This document shows, piece after piece, positions 35,718 through 43,951 of a DNA stretch of 64,000 nucleotides. The DNA comes from Dehalococcoidia bacterium (GTDB taxonomy: Bacteria > Chloroflexota > Dehalococcoidia > Bin125). Location of the stretch: NCBI GenBank assembly GCA_022825855.1, contig JAJDWB010000007.1:124001-188000 (forward strand). The letters run 5' to 3'. The notes below the pieces were generated by a model. That model searched no databases. It was given only the letters and a program-made list of their open reading frames with translations, and was not told the DNA's origin. Position 1 is the stretch's first letter, and every line of letters starts with the position of its first letter. The position numbers and the translations under genes are program-made.

Positions 35718-36016
35718 CAGCGGTGGCCTCCAACCACGCGGTAATCGCCTCCGGCGAGCGCAGGCAGGATGGCGAGGACGTCGCCGTCGGAGAGCGAGGT
35801 GTCCATGCCGTCGAGGAAGCGGATGTCCTCGTCGTTGAGGTAGATGTTGACGAAGCGGCGCAGCTCGCCGTCTTCCATGAGTTGGTTGCCGATGCCGGGG
35901 TAGGAGGACTCCAGCGTGGTCAGCAGTTCGCCGACGTTGGCGGATTCGAGCTGCACCTTCTTCTCGCCGTCGGTGAACTTCTGCAGCATGGAGGGGACTC
36001 GGACTTCGACAGCCAT
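35717..36016 (-). CDS. CysO-like ubiquitin-fold sulfur carrier with C-terminal extension
   Basis: 99 residues of the MoaD/ThiS fold. RFVNIYLNDEDIRFLDG and ILPALAGG closely resemble mycobacterial CysO (RFVNIYVNDEDVRF, ILPAVAGG). CysO ends at Gly-Gly; here Gly 89-Gly 90 is followed by nine more residues, DYRVVGGHR. Adenylation and thiocarboxylation need a terminal Gly, so trimming is required, plausibly by the JAMM protease encoded at 31938. Overlaps cysM by 1 bp. Confidence 0.88.
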   Translation of the reverse strand: MAVEVRVPSMLQKFTDGEKKVQLESANVGELLTTLESSYPGIGNQLMEDGELRRFVNIYLNDEDIRFLDGMDTSLSDGDVLAILPALAGGDYRVVGGHR

Positions 36017-36040
36017 ATGTGGTTTCCTCTCGCTCGTGAG

Positions 36041-36099
36041 AAGGGGAATCCCCCTCTGTCCCTCCGGGACATCTCCCCCCGCGCTGCGGGGGGAGGGAG
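36041..36099. repeat. GC-rich palindromic repeat (CTCCGGGACAT family, copy 1)
   Basis: Contains GGAATCCCCCTCTGTCCCTC, CCGGGACATCTCCCCCC and a GGGGGGAGGGAG arm. The same words recur at 56515 and 59980. It fills the gap between the carrier gene and the carrier-E1 fusion gene, where it could fold as a terminator or attenuating hairpin. Confidence 0.6.
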
Positions 36100-37197
36100 T
36101 TAGTTCTCGTGGAACGGTGAGCCGCAGAACTCTTCGTAGTCGATCAGCTCGGTGACCGTGGGCGCGTCGCCGCAGAGCGGGCAGCCGGGGTCGCGGCGGA
36201 TCTTGACCGTGCGGAAGTCCATGGCCAGGGCGTCATAGAGCAGCAGCCGGTTCTTGAGCGGTTCGCCCTGCTCGAGCAGGACCTTGATCGCTTCGGTCGC
36301 CTGGATTGCTCCGACCGTGCCGGGCAGCACGCCGAGCACGCCGGCCTCGGAGCAGGAGGGGACCATGCCGGGAGGCGGCGGCGACGGGTAGAGGCAGCGG
36401 TAGCAGCCCTCGCCGGGGAAGAAGGTCGTGACCTGTCCCTCGAAGAGGAAGATCGAGCCGTCGACGAGCACCTTCTCGGCCAAGAAGCAGGCGTCGTTGA
36501 CCAGGTAGCGGGTGGCGAAGTTGTCGGCGCCGTTGATGATCACGTCGTACTCGGGGATGATCTCCATCGCGTTGTCGGAGGTCAACGGCGAGGTGTGGGT
36601 GATCACGTTGATGTTCGGATTCATGTCGAGAATCCGGTCCTTGGCCGAGTCGACCTTGAGCCGCCCGATGTCGGAGGTGCCGTGGATGATCTGGCGCTGG
36701 AGGTTGGAGCGGTCGACGACGTCGAAGTCGGCGATGCCGATCGTGCCGACTCCGGCGGCGGCGAGGTAGACGAGCACCGGCGAACCCAGCCCGCCTGCGC
36801 CGACGGCGAGGATTTTGCCGTCGATCAGCTTGCGCTGGCCGAGCGGTCCGACCTGGTCCATGATCAGGTGGCGCGAGTAGCGCTCGACCATTTCCGGGGT
36901 CATCACCGTGGGGGCGGCGGCTGCTCCGCCGGCGAGGGCGGGAATCACGGCCATCTCGTCGCCGTCGGCGACTGGCGTTTCCGCGCCCTGGAGCGAGGTG
37001 ATCTCGTGGTTGTTGACGTAGACGTTGACGTGCTCCAGCAGTTCCTGCTCACCGTCGAAGACCATTTCTCCGAAGCCGGGGAAGCGCTGGTCCAGATCAC
37101 GCAGCACGCCGTTGACGTCGATGCCTTCGGCGTCGACGAAGGTGCGGTTGCCGGTGATCTTGCGGAACGGCGTTGGGATGTAGACCTTCACGCTCAT
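36100..37197 (-). CDS. Fusion of ubiquitin-like sulfur carrier and MoeB/ThiF-type E1 adenylyltransferase
   Basis: 365 residues from the ATG at 37197, set by GAGAGG upstream. Residues 1-91 are a second CysO/MoaD-like domain ending VIPALAGG (Gly 90-91). A short Ala-rich linker leads to an E1-like domain with the ATP motif GAGGLGSP (133-140), the RQI/D-R-S-N-L-Q region, the SCSEAGVLGVLPG loop and zinc Cys pairs (CYRC, CPLC). The usual C-terminal rhodanese domain of MoeZ is absent; a separate rhodanese gene is in the operon. Confidence 0.9.
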   Translation of the reverse strand: MSVKVYIPTPFRKITGNRTFVDAEGIDVNGVLRDLDQRFPGFGEMVFDGEQELLEHVNVYVNNHEITSLQGAETPVADGDEMAVIPALAGGAAAAPTVMTPEMVERYSRHLIMDQVGPLGQRKLIDGKILAVGAGGLGSPVLVYLAAAGVGTIGIADFDVVDRSNLQRQIIHGTSDIGRLKVDSAKDRILDMNPNINVITHTSPLTSDNAMEIIPEYDVIINGADNFATRYLVNDACFLAEKVLVDGSIFLFEGQVTTFFPGEGCYRCLYPSPPPPGMVPSCSEAGVLGVLPGTVGAIQATEAIKVLLEQGEPLKNRLLLYDALAMDFRTVKIRRDPGCPLCGDAPTVTELIDYEEFCGSPFHEN

Positions 37198-37252
37198 TGT
37201 CCAACCTCTCAATCTGCTCGGACCTGCGCGTCGCGCGCGGGCGGTGTGGGCA

Positions 37253-38206
37253 TCAACTGTCCGACAGCGGCAGCGACAGGTATCGCTCGCCGGTGTCGCA
37301 AATTGTGGTCACGATGCGGCAGTGCGGCCCCAGCCGCTTCGCCACCTCGATCGACGCGTACACGTTCGCGCCTGAGGAAATCCCGCACAAGATGCCCTCT
37401 TCACGAGTGAGGCGCAGCATCATCTGTTCGGCGTCGCGATCGGAAACGCCGATCACCTCGTCGTAGATCTCGCGGTTGAGGACGCCGGGGACGAACGACG
37501 CGCCGATCCCCTGGATGGCGTGGACGGAGAAGCGTCCGCCCTGCAGGACCGGCGAGCGCTCGGGCTCGACCGCGGTGATCTTCAGATCCGGGGCGCGTTC
37601 GCGCAAGACCTCGCCGACTCCGGTGATCGTGCCTCCGGTGCCGACGCCGGTGACGAACGCGTGCAACCGCCGGCCGTCGGGCATCTCGCGGCCTTCGAGC
37701 TCGGACCAGATCTCCAGCGCGGTGGTGCGGCGATGGACGTCGGGGTTGGAGGGATTGCGGAACTGCTGGGGCATGAAGTAGCCGTCCTCGGAGGCGAGTT
37801 CCTCGGCCGCGAAGACGGCGCCGGTCATGCCCTCGATGGCGGGGGTCAAGACGACCTCGGCGCCGAACCGCTCAAGCAATCGCCGGCGCTCGTGCGACAT
37901 ATCTTCGGGCATGGTCAGGATTAGCCGGTAGCCCTTGACCGCGGCGACCAGCGCCAGGCCGACGCCGGTATTGCCGGAGGTCGGCTCGACGATCACGTCG
38001 CCGGGATGCAGCGCACCCGAGCACTCCGCGTCCTCGATCATCGACTTGGCGATCCGGTCCTTGACCGAGCCCCCCGGATTGAGCGACTCGAGCTTGACCA
38101 CGATCTCGGAAGCGCCCTCGGGCGCAATGCGCTTGAGGGTGACCATCGGCGTGCCGCCGATCAGGTCGAGCACGGAGTCTGCCAGCATCGGTCGAGTCAG
38201 GCTCAA
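37253..38206 (-). CDS. cysK: Cysteine synthase A
   Basis: 317 residues. PLP Lys 49 in NPGGSVKDR, EPTSGNTGVGLAL, and the GTGGTITGVGEVL phosphate-binding loop. Uses O-acetylserine and sulfide in the classical route. Separated from the E1 gene by 55 bp and from the Rrf2 regulator by 27 bp, all on the minus strand. Two different synthases in one operon suggest two sulfur donors: free sulfide (CysK) and protein thiocarboxylate (CysM). Confidence 0.92.
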   Translation of the reverse strand: MSLTRPMLADSVLDLIGGTPMVTLKRIAPEGASEIVVKLESLNPGGSVKDRIAKSMIEDAECSGALHPGDVIVEPTSGNTGVGLALVAAVKGYRLILTMPEDMSHERRRLLERFGAEVVLTPAIEGMTGAVFAAEELASEDGYFMPQQFRNPSNPDVHRRTTALEIWSELEGREMPDGRRLHAFVTGVGTGGTITGVGEVLRERAPDLKITAVEPERSPVLQGGRFSVHAIQGIGASFVPGVLNREIYDEVIGVSDRDAEQMMLRLTREEGILCGISSGANVYASIEVAKRLGPHCRIVTTICDTGERYLSLPLSDS

Positions 38207-38233
38207 GGTCTGCGTCTTCTCGTCGGGGTGGTT

Positions 38234-38695
38234 CTAGATCTGGTAGCGGCCGCCGCTGGGCGAGCCGAGCAGGGCCGATTCGGCGGCCAGGTCGGCGATC
38301 GAGCGGTCGGCCAGGACGTCCAAAATGGCGGCGCGCACGTCGTCCCAGAGGTTGACCTGCGCGGCCGCCCCGGTACAGCGCTCGGAGGCCCGTCCGGACT
38401 GCGCGCCCCGCTCGAGGCAATCGGCCAGGGTGAGCGGCCCTTCCAGCGCCTCGACGACTCGGTCCAGCCGGATTTCCTCCGGCGGGATGGCCAGTTGATG
38501 TCCGCCCTGGGCCCCGCGCGCGGAGGAGATGAAGCCCGCCGCGCGCAGCCGGCCGAGCACCTGTCCGGCGAGCGAGCCGGGAATCCCCTGGCGCTCGGCG
38601 ATTTCGGAGGAAGGAATCGGAGCGCCCTCGTCGTGCTGGGCTAGGTCGACCAGTGCGCGGATCCCGTAATCGCTGGTGGACGACAGCTTCATCAT
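38234..38695 (-). CDS. Rrf2-family transcriptional regulator (CymR/IscR-like)
   Basis: 153 residues from the first of two ATGs (38695, 38692). The winged-helix N-terminus MKLSSTSDYGIRALVDLA is diagnostic, followed by the recognition helix (EIAERQGIPGSLAGQVLGRLRAAG) and the GGHQLA wing. Only two Cys lie in the sensory loop (ADCLERGAQ and ERCTGA), fewer than the three in IscR, so a CymR-type role in cysteine control is likely. First gene before cysK and divergent from APS reductase. Confidence 0.88.
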   Translation of the reverse strand: MMKLSSTSDYGIRALVDLAQHDEGAPIPSSEIAERQGIPGSLAGQVLGRLRAAGFISSARGAQGGHQLAIPPEEIRLDRVVEALEGPLTLADCLERGAQSGRASERCTGAAAQVNLWDDVRAAILDVLADRSIADLAAESALLGSPSGGRYQI

Positions 38696-38734
38696 CTGGA
38701 GTTCATCCCGCCGCTCGGTGATTCGGACTACACC

Positions 38735-38747
38735 GGTAATCTTGACC
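38735..38747. promoter_or_regulatory. Candidate Rrf2 operator between the divergent sulfur genes
   Basis: GGTAATCTTGACC is an imperfect 13-bp palindrome (GGTnAnnnTnACC) in the 115-bp region between the regulator and the APS reductase start. The surrounding bases are AT-rich compared with the genome. Suitable for control of both transcripts; unproven. Confidence 0.3.
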
Positions 38748-38810
38748 AAAATAGTAACATTTCTCCGCGACCTGCCAACCGGTCGCAGGAGGCGTCGGCG
38801 GAGCAAGCGC

Positions 38811-39566
38811 GTGACTACGACCAGCAGTGCATTCGAAGCGACAGAGATCGAGGCCACGGCGCGGCGACTGGCCAATGCTCACCCTGCCGAGATTATCGCC
38901 GAGGCGCTGCGCGCCTTCGATCGATTGACCATCTCCTTCAGCGGCGCGGAAGACGTCGTTCTGGTCGATCTCGCGGCACGCGAGGCGGAGAACCTGGGCC
39001 GCGAGTTCGGCGTCTTCACGCTCGACACCGGCCGGCTGCATCCGGAGACGCTCGAGTTTATCGAGCGGGTGCGGGATCACTACGGCGTCAGGATCGAGGC
39101 GTACTCGCCGCAGGCCGACGCGGTCGAAGCGCTGGTCCGCGAGAAGGGCCTGTTCAGTTTCCGTGCGGACGGCCACCAAGAGTGCTGCGGCATCCGCAAG
39201 GTCGAACCGCTGAGCCGCGCCCTGGCCGGGGTGGACGCGTATGTCACGGGCCAGCGGAGGGATCAGTCGCCGGGCACGCGCGCCGAGATCCCCGTGGTCC
39301 AGCTCGATCCCGGCTTTGGCCGAGCCGCCAATCCGCTGGTCAAGTTCAATCCGCTGGCGAACTGGAGCTCGGCCCAGGTCTGGCAGCAGATCATGTCCTA
39401 CCAGATTCCCTACAACCCGCTGCACGACCGGGGGTTCAAGTCGATCGGCTGCGCGCCCTGCACCCGAGCCACGCATCCGGGCGAACACGAACGCGCCGGC
39501 CGCTGGTGGTGGGAAGAGGCGACGCAGAAGGAGTGCGGTCTGCACGCGATCAATCTGGAGGACTGA
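38811..39566 (+). CDS. cysH: Adenylylsulfate (APS) reductase, assimilatory, iron-sulfur type
   Basis: 251 residues from a GTG at 38811; the frame is open further upstream but that part would overlap the regulator. SFSGAEDVVLVDLA is the PP-loop, the [4Fe-4S] ligands are Cys 125-126 and Cys 214, Cys 217, and the catalytic Cys 242 is in KECGLHA. The four cluster cysteines distinguish APS reductases from PAPS reductases. Produces sulfite from APS. No sulfite reductase or ATP sulfurylase gene is in the window. Confidence 0.92.
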   Translation: MTTTSSAFEATEIEATARRLANAHPAEIIAEALRAFDRLTISFSGAEDVVLVDLAAREAENLGREFGVFTLDTGRLHPETLEFIERVRDHYGVRIEAYSPQADAVEALVREKGLFSFRADGHQECCGIRKVEPLSRALAGVDAYVTGQRRDQSPGTRAEIPVVQLDPGFGRAANPLVKFNPLANWSSAQVWQQIMSYQIPYNPLHDRGFKSIGCAPCTRATHPGEHERAGRWWWEEATQKECGLHAINLED

Positions 39567-39804
39567 GCGCGAGGATCGCGTCGACCAGCGCGCCGGCAAC
39601 GATCGGAGCTTGCGCCAGGACCCGTCCGTCTGCGGTCGCGACCACCGGCACGGCGTCGCCGTACTCACCCTCACGCACCGACCAGTCGAAGCGCATCGCC
39701 GCCGACAAGGAGGCCATCAGCTCTCCGGCCGTCTCGCAGGCGGAGCACTCGGACTTGACCCAGAGCACAAGTTCGGGCGTGTCAGCCACGGCCGAGACCT
39801 CCAC
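39550..39804 (-). CDS. Glutaredoxin/DUF836-like thiol-disulfide protein
   Basis: 84 residues, or 79 from a GTG at 39789. Beta strand, then a CSAC redox motif (ECSACETAGELM) near residue 20, then a P-V-V region in thioredoxin-fold order. The family is often a small oxidoreductase. It overlaps the cysH end by 17 bp (convergent) and the lgt end by 8-23 bp on the same strand, giving the order resB, lgt, glutaredoxin-like. Confidence 0.72.
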   Translation of the reverse strand: MEVSAVADTPELVLWVKSECSACETAGELMASLSAAMRFDWSVREGEYGDAVPVVATADGRVLAQAPIVAGALVDAILALSPPD

Positions 39805-40708
39805 GGCGGCTGCCGCGATGCGTGTGCCGTTCGAGCGCGGCGCCGGTCGGCACCGGGTCCTGTCGATGCCTTCGCAGGTGCAGGGCCATCCAGATCGCGG
39901 CGGCTCCGGTCAGGATGGCGAGCAGTTGCGGCACCGAGAGCGCTCCGGCGAGCGCCGCCTCGTCGGTGCGCAAGAGGGAGAGCAGACCTCGCACGGCCGC
40001 ATAGGCGAATACGTAGTAGGTGAATCCCCAGCCCGCGCCGACGCCCCGGCGGCGCAGCAGGAAGAGTCCGCCCAGGATCATGAAGTCCAGGATCGGTTCG
40101 TAGCCTCCGGCGACCGGATGAATTGCGACCGGTTCCTCGCCTTCGAGTCCCCTGGAGCCGCGATACCAGTCGTCAACGCCGGGCGCGCTCCAGGGGCCGT
40201 CGGTCAGCGGATGCGTGTAGCGGAAGGCCCAGGGCAGGTCGGACGCGTTGGCGAAGTGTTCTCCATTGACGAAGTCGCCGAAGCGGCCCACCGCCTGTCC
40301 GAGGATCATGCCCGGGGCGGCGACATCGAGCGCGGCCCACTTGGGGAAGTTCGGCTTGAAGAAGGTGACGTAGAGAAATCCGCCCAGCACACCGCCGATC
40401 ATCGCGCCGTAGATCGAGATGCCGCCGTCGGTGAGCGCGAAGATGTCTCCCAGCGACCCGATCTGATCGGTGTGCTCGATCACCCAGAGCAAGCGCGCGC
40501 CGATGATCCCGGAGAGCACCGAGACCACGGCGATCGACATGGCGTCGTCCTCGGAGATTCGCGCCCGACGCGCCAGCCGCACCGCAAGCCAGACGCCCGA
40601 CGCGATCCCGATCGCGGTGAACAGGCCGTGCCAGGTCAACTCGAATCCGCCCGTGTCGATCACCACCGGATTGATGTTGATGTTGATGATCCCGACCAAC
40701 TCAGGCAT
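39782..40708 (-). CDS. lgt: Prolipoprotein diacylglyceryl transferase
   Basis: 308 residues with about seven membrane helices. The Lgt signature appears as GRFGDFVNGEHF, with Asp in place of the usual Asn (GR-x-GNF). The HGLF motif near residue 28 holds the conserved His. Transfers diacylglycerol to the lipobox Cys of prelipoproteins. Basic C-terminal tail after the last helix. Overlaps resB by 8 bp. Confidence 0.93.
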   Translation of the reverse strand: MPELVGIINININPVVIDTGGFELTWHGLFTAIGIASGVWLAVRLARRARISEDDAMSIAVVSVLSGIIGARLLWVIEHTDQIGSLGDIFALTDGGISIYGAMIGGVLGGFLYVTFFKPNFPKWAALDVAAPGMILGQAVGRFGDFVNGEHFANASDLPWAFRYTHPLTDGPWSAPGVDDWYRGSRGLEGEEPVAIHPVAGGYEPILDFMILGGLFLLRRRGVGAGWGFTYYVFAYAAVRGLLSLLRTDEAALAGALSVPQLLAILTGAAAIWMALHLRRHRQDPVPTGAALERHTHRGSRRGGLGRG

Positions 40709-42881
40709 CGTCCCGCCTCCCGTCGTCCCGTTGAGCGTAGTCGCCGCCGAACATTCCGCGTCGCGGTCCGAAGCCGAAGCGGCGCTTGCGCTGCGGCTCG
40801 TCGCTCAGCAGACGCTCGAGTTCGGCGGTCATGTCGACGCCGTGTCCGGCCTGTCCGGCCAGTTGCACGCGATCCGCCGTGACCCGCGCCCAGACGCGCC
40901 GCCTGGGCGCGAAAAAGGTCGTCGACATCCCGGCGATGCCGAGTCCGATCCCGATCCAGAACGCGGTCCCGCCGGGATCGCGGCGCACGTTGAGACCGGT
41001 GAATTCGCGAGGGCCGGCGAACTGGTAGCGCAATCCGTTCTGGACGATCTCCTGACCTTCGTCCAGCTCGATCCGGCCCGCGCCGCCTCCGAGGCCGAGC
41101 ACCAGCCGCGACGGCCTGCCGACCTGACCTCCGGCAGATGTGGCATTCGTCCCGCCGACGGCGAGTTCCACGCCTTCGCCGCCCAACGCGTTGAACTGGC
41201 CCGCGGTGCGAGCCTCGCCGAAGCGCTCCAGCGCGACCAGCGCGTCGCCGTTCGAACCCGGCAGGTCCGGCGCGATCTCGAAGAAGACCGACTCCGCCCC
41301 CAGCCAGGTCAGCTCGATCGAGCCGACCGTCCGCGTCTCCCCGATCGTCAGCGATCCCTGCGCGCCAGAATCAGGCTCCGCTCCCGCGTATGTCAGGCGC
41401 AGGCCGCTTGCAAGTCGGACCGCTTCGCCGGCGGACAACTCGCCGCGATCGGTTTCACGCTGGGCCGAGTAGTAGAAGAAGCCCTCTCCCGCGGCCCCGT
41501 CGCGGAAGCCGACCCACAGGACCTCCGACTCGCTCAGCGGCAGCGCCGTCAGGCTCGCCTCGCCCTCCGACTGATCCAGCGAGATCACGCCGTCCAGCAA
41601 CGTCTCGCCCTCGAGCTCCAGAACCATGCGCGCGCCCAACGGCGGTTCCTGACCGACGCCCAACTCGGCGAACGTCATGCCCGAGGCGTCGTTGGGCGTG
41701 GGCATGACTCGATACCAGAACTCGTAGCCGTCGGCGCCCGGCGCCATGGTCAGCGCCAACGAGCGCGCGCCGTCCAGCGGGATCAAGGTGTAGCCCGCGA
41801 TCAGCGAGGTCTCTTCTTCGGGATCCGCTGCGTCGTCGGCGACCTGGTGTTGCAGCGAAATCACTTCCTCCGAGACCGCGATGCCGCCCCGCTCGACCCG
41901 GATCCGAGGGCCCACGAGCTGCTGATCGAGAAAGTGCGTCTCCGCATAGAGCAACTGGCCCGTGGCATGCTCGGTCACGCGCAGTTCGGCGCCGTGCTCC
42001 CAGTACGCCGCCTGGTGCACCCGATATCCGGCGGCGTGCACCGGTCCGTTGACCGTCACCTCGCCGCCGCCGACCTCCGATCCGCCCCGGGCGACGCGCA
42101 CGCGGCTGCGGAAATCGAGCGCCTGGCCGTCGTCGGCGAACCGCGCCACGGCATCGTCGACGACGATCTGCACCTGCGCGCGGTCGTCGCCGGGCGGGAA
42201 GAGGATGTGCGACTCGCCTTCCGCGACCCAGAACTGGTACTCCTCGCCGGCGAACTTGGTCACCAGCGTCGCGCCGAGCAGCAGCAGCAGCGCCAGGTGC
42301 GTGACGAACGTGGCCAGTTGGGCCCAGCCGAAGCGATCGGCGAACAGCGTCGTCTCGCCCTCGCCCGACTCCACTTCCTCCACCCGGTAGCGCGACGCGC
42401 GCAATCGGCCGGTCAGCCGCTCCCGCGCCGATTGCGTGTCGTCTCCGTCGTCCAGCTCTGCCGAAGCTCGGTGCCGCGCGCGATCGAAGTAGGCCGTCCC
42501 GACTCGCTTCGGCGGCCGCCGCACCGTCCGCCAGATCGGCGGCGCGCGACTGACCGTACAGACCGAGATCGCCAGCGCGACCAGGGCCACGACCGCGTAC
42601 CAGTAGGGCTGCTTGTAGAGGTTGAAGACGCCGCCCCTGGTGTCGTAGAACCAGGGGAACTCGGCCAGCACATCGGTGAACCCGCCCCAGGTCGGACGCT
42701 GCGCCTCGATGTGCAGCTCGACCTGCTCGGGGATGTCGGCCAACTGCGGCGGCACCTGGGGAATCAGGACGCCGACGGCGGAAAACAGCGCCGCCGCCAG
42801 GATCAGGCCGATCGCCCACTTGACCGAGGTCAGCCGACGCCAGATCCACCAGGCAGGGTCGGGCCACGTATCGCGCCGCAT
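40701..42881 (-). CDS. ResB/Ccs1-like cytochrome c biogenesis protein
   Basis: 726 residues. N-terminal TSVKWAIGLILAAALFSAVG helix, a second near residue 90, a third near 205, a large extracytoplasmic beta-rich domain (about 220-665) and a last helix near 680, the classic ResB layout. It delivers reduced apocytochrome and haem at the outer face. Works with a CcsA/ResC partner, which is not in the window. Plausibly serves the cytochrome c encoded at 22639. Confidence 0.9.
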   Translation of the reverse strand: MRRDTWPDPAWWIWRRLTSVKWAIGLILAAALFSAVGVLIPQVPPQLADIPEQVELHIEAQRPTWGGFTDVLAEFPWFYDTRGGVFNLYKQPYWYAVVALVALAISVCTVSRAPPIWRTVRRPPKRVGTAYFDRARHRASAELDDGDDTQSARERLTGRLRASRYRVEEVESGEGETTLFADRFGWAQLATFVTHLALLLLLGATLVTKFAGEEYQFWVAEGESHILFPPGDDRAQVQIVVDDAVARFADDGQALDFRSRVRVARGGSEVGGGEVTVNGPVHAAGYRVHQAAYWEHGAELRVTEHATGQLLYAETHFLDQQLVGPRIRVERGGIAVSEEVISLQHQVADDAADPEEETSLIAGYTLIPLDGARSLALTMAPGADGYEFWYRVMPTPNDASGMTFAELGVGQEPPLGARMVLELEGETLLDGVISLDQSEGEASLTALPLSESEVLWVGFRDGAAGEGFFYYSAQRETDRGELSAGEAVRLASGLRLTYAGAEPDSGAQGSLTIGETRTVGSIELTWLGAESVFFEIAPDLPGSNGDALVALERFGEARTAGQFNALGGEGVELAVGGTNATSAGGQVGRPSRLVLGLGGGAGRIELDEGQEIVQNGLRYQFAGPREFTGLNVRRDPGGTAFWIGIGLGIAGMSTTFFAPRRRVWARVTADRVQLAGQAGHGVDMTAELERLLSDEPQRKRRFGFGPRRGMFGGDYAQRDDGRRDDA

Positions 42882-42886
42882 GAAAC

Positions 42887-43951
42887 TCAGCGTATCGGCG
42901 GACTCTTCAATCCCGATCCGGTCAGCGGCACGAGCACGCGCTCGTCGGCGGCGAGCATGCCCCGCTCATGCAATCGCCTGAGTGCCGCCAGCGGCACCGC
43001 CGATGTGGGCTCGACGTAGAGCCCGCGCTGCAGGATCGTCCGGCGGGCGGATTCGATCTCGATCTCCGAGACGACGCCTGCCGCGCCCCTGCTCTCGCGC
43101 ACCGCCTCCAGCATCTGCGCCAGTCGGGGCGGTCGCGACACGGCAATGCCGTCGGCGATGGTCGGCTCGGGGTCGCGGGCTTCGTGATTGCGGTAGGCCG
43201 AGGCCAACGGGCTGACGTTCATCGCCTGGACTGCATAGAGGCGCGGCATCCGCTGGATGCGGTCGAGCTGGATCAATTCGCGGAAGCCTCGATAGAGACC
43301 GATCAGCAGCGATCCGTTGCCGACCGGCAGGACGATCGCGTCGGGCAGGCCGTGATCGGCGATCTCTTCGGCGACCGGTTTCATGCCTTCGCTGAAGTAC
43401 GGGCTTCGGTTGTGCGAGAGATAGGGAATGCTGCGCTCTTGGGCGTACTGCGCGGCGGCGTCCGCGACCGCCTCGCGATCTCCCTCTACGGCGTGGATGG
43501 TCCCGCCGACGGCGGTGATCTGGTCCTGCTTCACCTGCGGGGCGGCGGCGGGCACGAAGATCTCGGCCGACATCTGCGCGGCGGCGGCGTAGGCGGCCAG
43601 GGCCGCGCCGGCGTTGCCCGACGAGTCCTCGACGAACGCCGTCGCGCCGGCGCTCCATGCGGCCGAGATCAACGTGGCCGCGCCGCGGTCCTTGAACGAT
43701 CCGCTCGGCGACAGGTACTCCAGCTTGAACTGAAGCCTGAGCCGCCGCGCGTCGGGCCAGTCGAAACTGATCGTCGGCGTGCCGCCCTGGCCCAGCGGCA
43801 ACGGAGTCAGCGGCAGACGCAGGCCGCCTTCGGGCAGGCGCGGATAGGCAATCTCGAAGAGTCCGCCGCACTGGGCGCAGGAGAGATCAAGCGAAGCGCC
43901 GATTTCCAACTCGCAGTCGAGACAACGGAGGTGGTGTCGAACGGCGGGCAT
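42887..43951 (-). CDS. Threonine synthase-like PLP enzyme with zinc ribbon
   Basis: 354 residues from the ATG at 43951 (the frame extends upstream only as shadow). An N-terminal Cys4 ribbon (Cys 10, 13, 25, 28) is followed by a fold-type II core: PLP Lys 87 in SPSGSFKDRG, SSGNAGAALAAYAA, and PVGNGSLLIG. Typical of the ThrC/ThrB-linked group, but the phosphohomoserine contacts cannot be judged. A second, longer threonine synthase is at 47843. Starts 1 bp into the epoxide hydrolase stop. Confidence 0.82.
   Translation of the reverse strand: MPAVRHHLRCLDCELEIGASLDLSCAQCGGLFEIAYPRLPEGGLRLPLTPLPLGQGGTPTISFDWPDARRLRLQFKLEYLSPSGSFKDRGAATLISAAWSAGATAFVEDSSGNAGAALAAYAAAAQMSAEIFVPAAAPQVKQDQITAVGGTIHAVEGDREAVADAAAQYAQERSIPYLSHNRSPYFSEGMKPVAEEIADHGLPDAIVLPVGNGSLLIGLYRGFRELIQLDRIQRMPRLYAVQAMNVSPLASAYRNHEARDPEPTIADGIAVSRPPRLAQMLEAVRESRGAAGVVSEIEIESARRTILQRGLYVEPTSAVPLAALRRLHERGMLAADERVLVPLTGSGLKSPPIR

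Noticed and set aside
40470-43019. 849-codon plus-strand frame opposite resB
   Set aside because: Same reason: antisense of ResB and lgt start, with a low-complexity composition and no motif.
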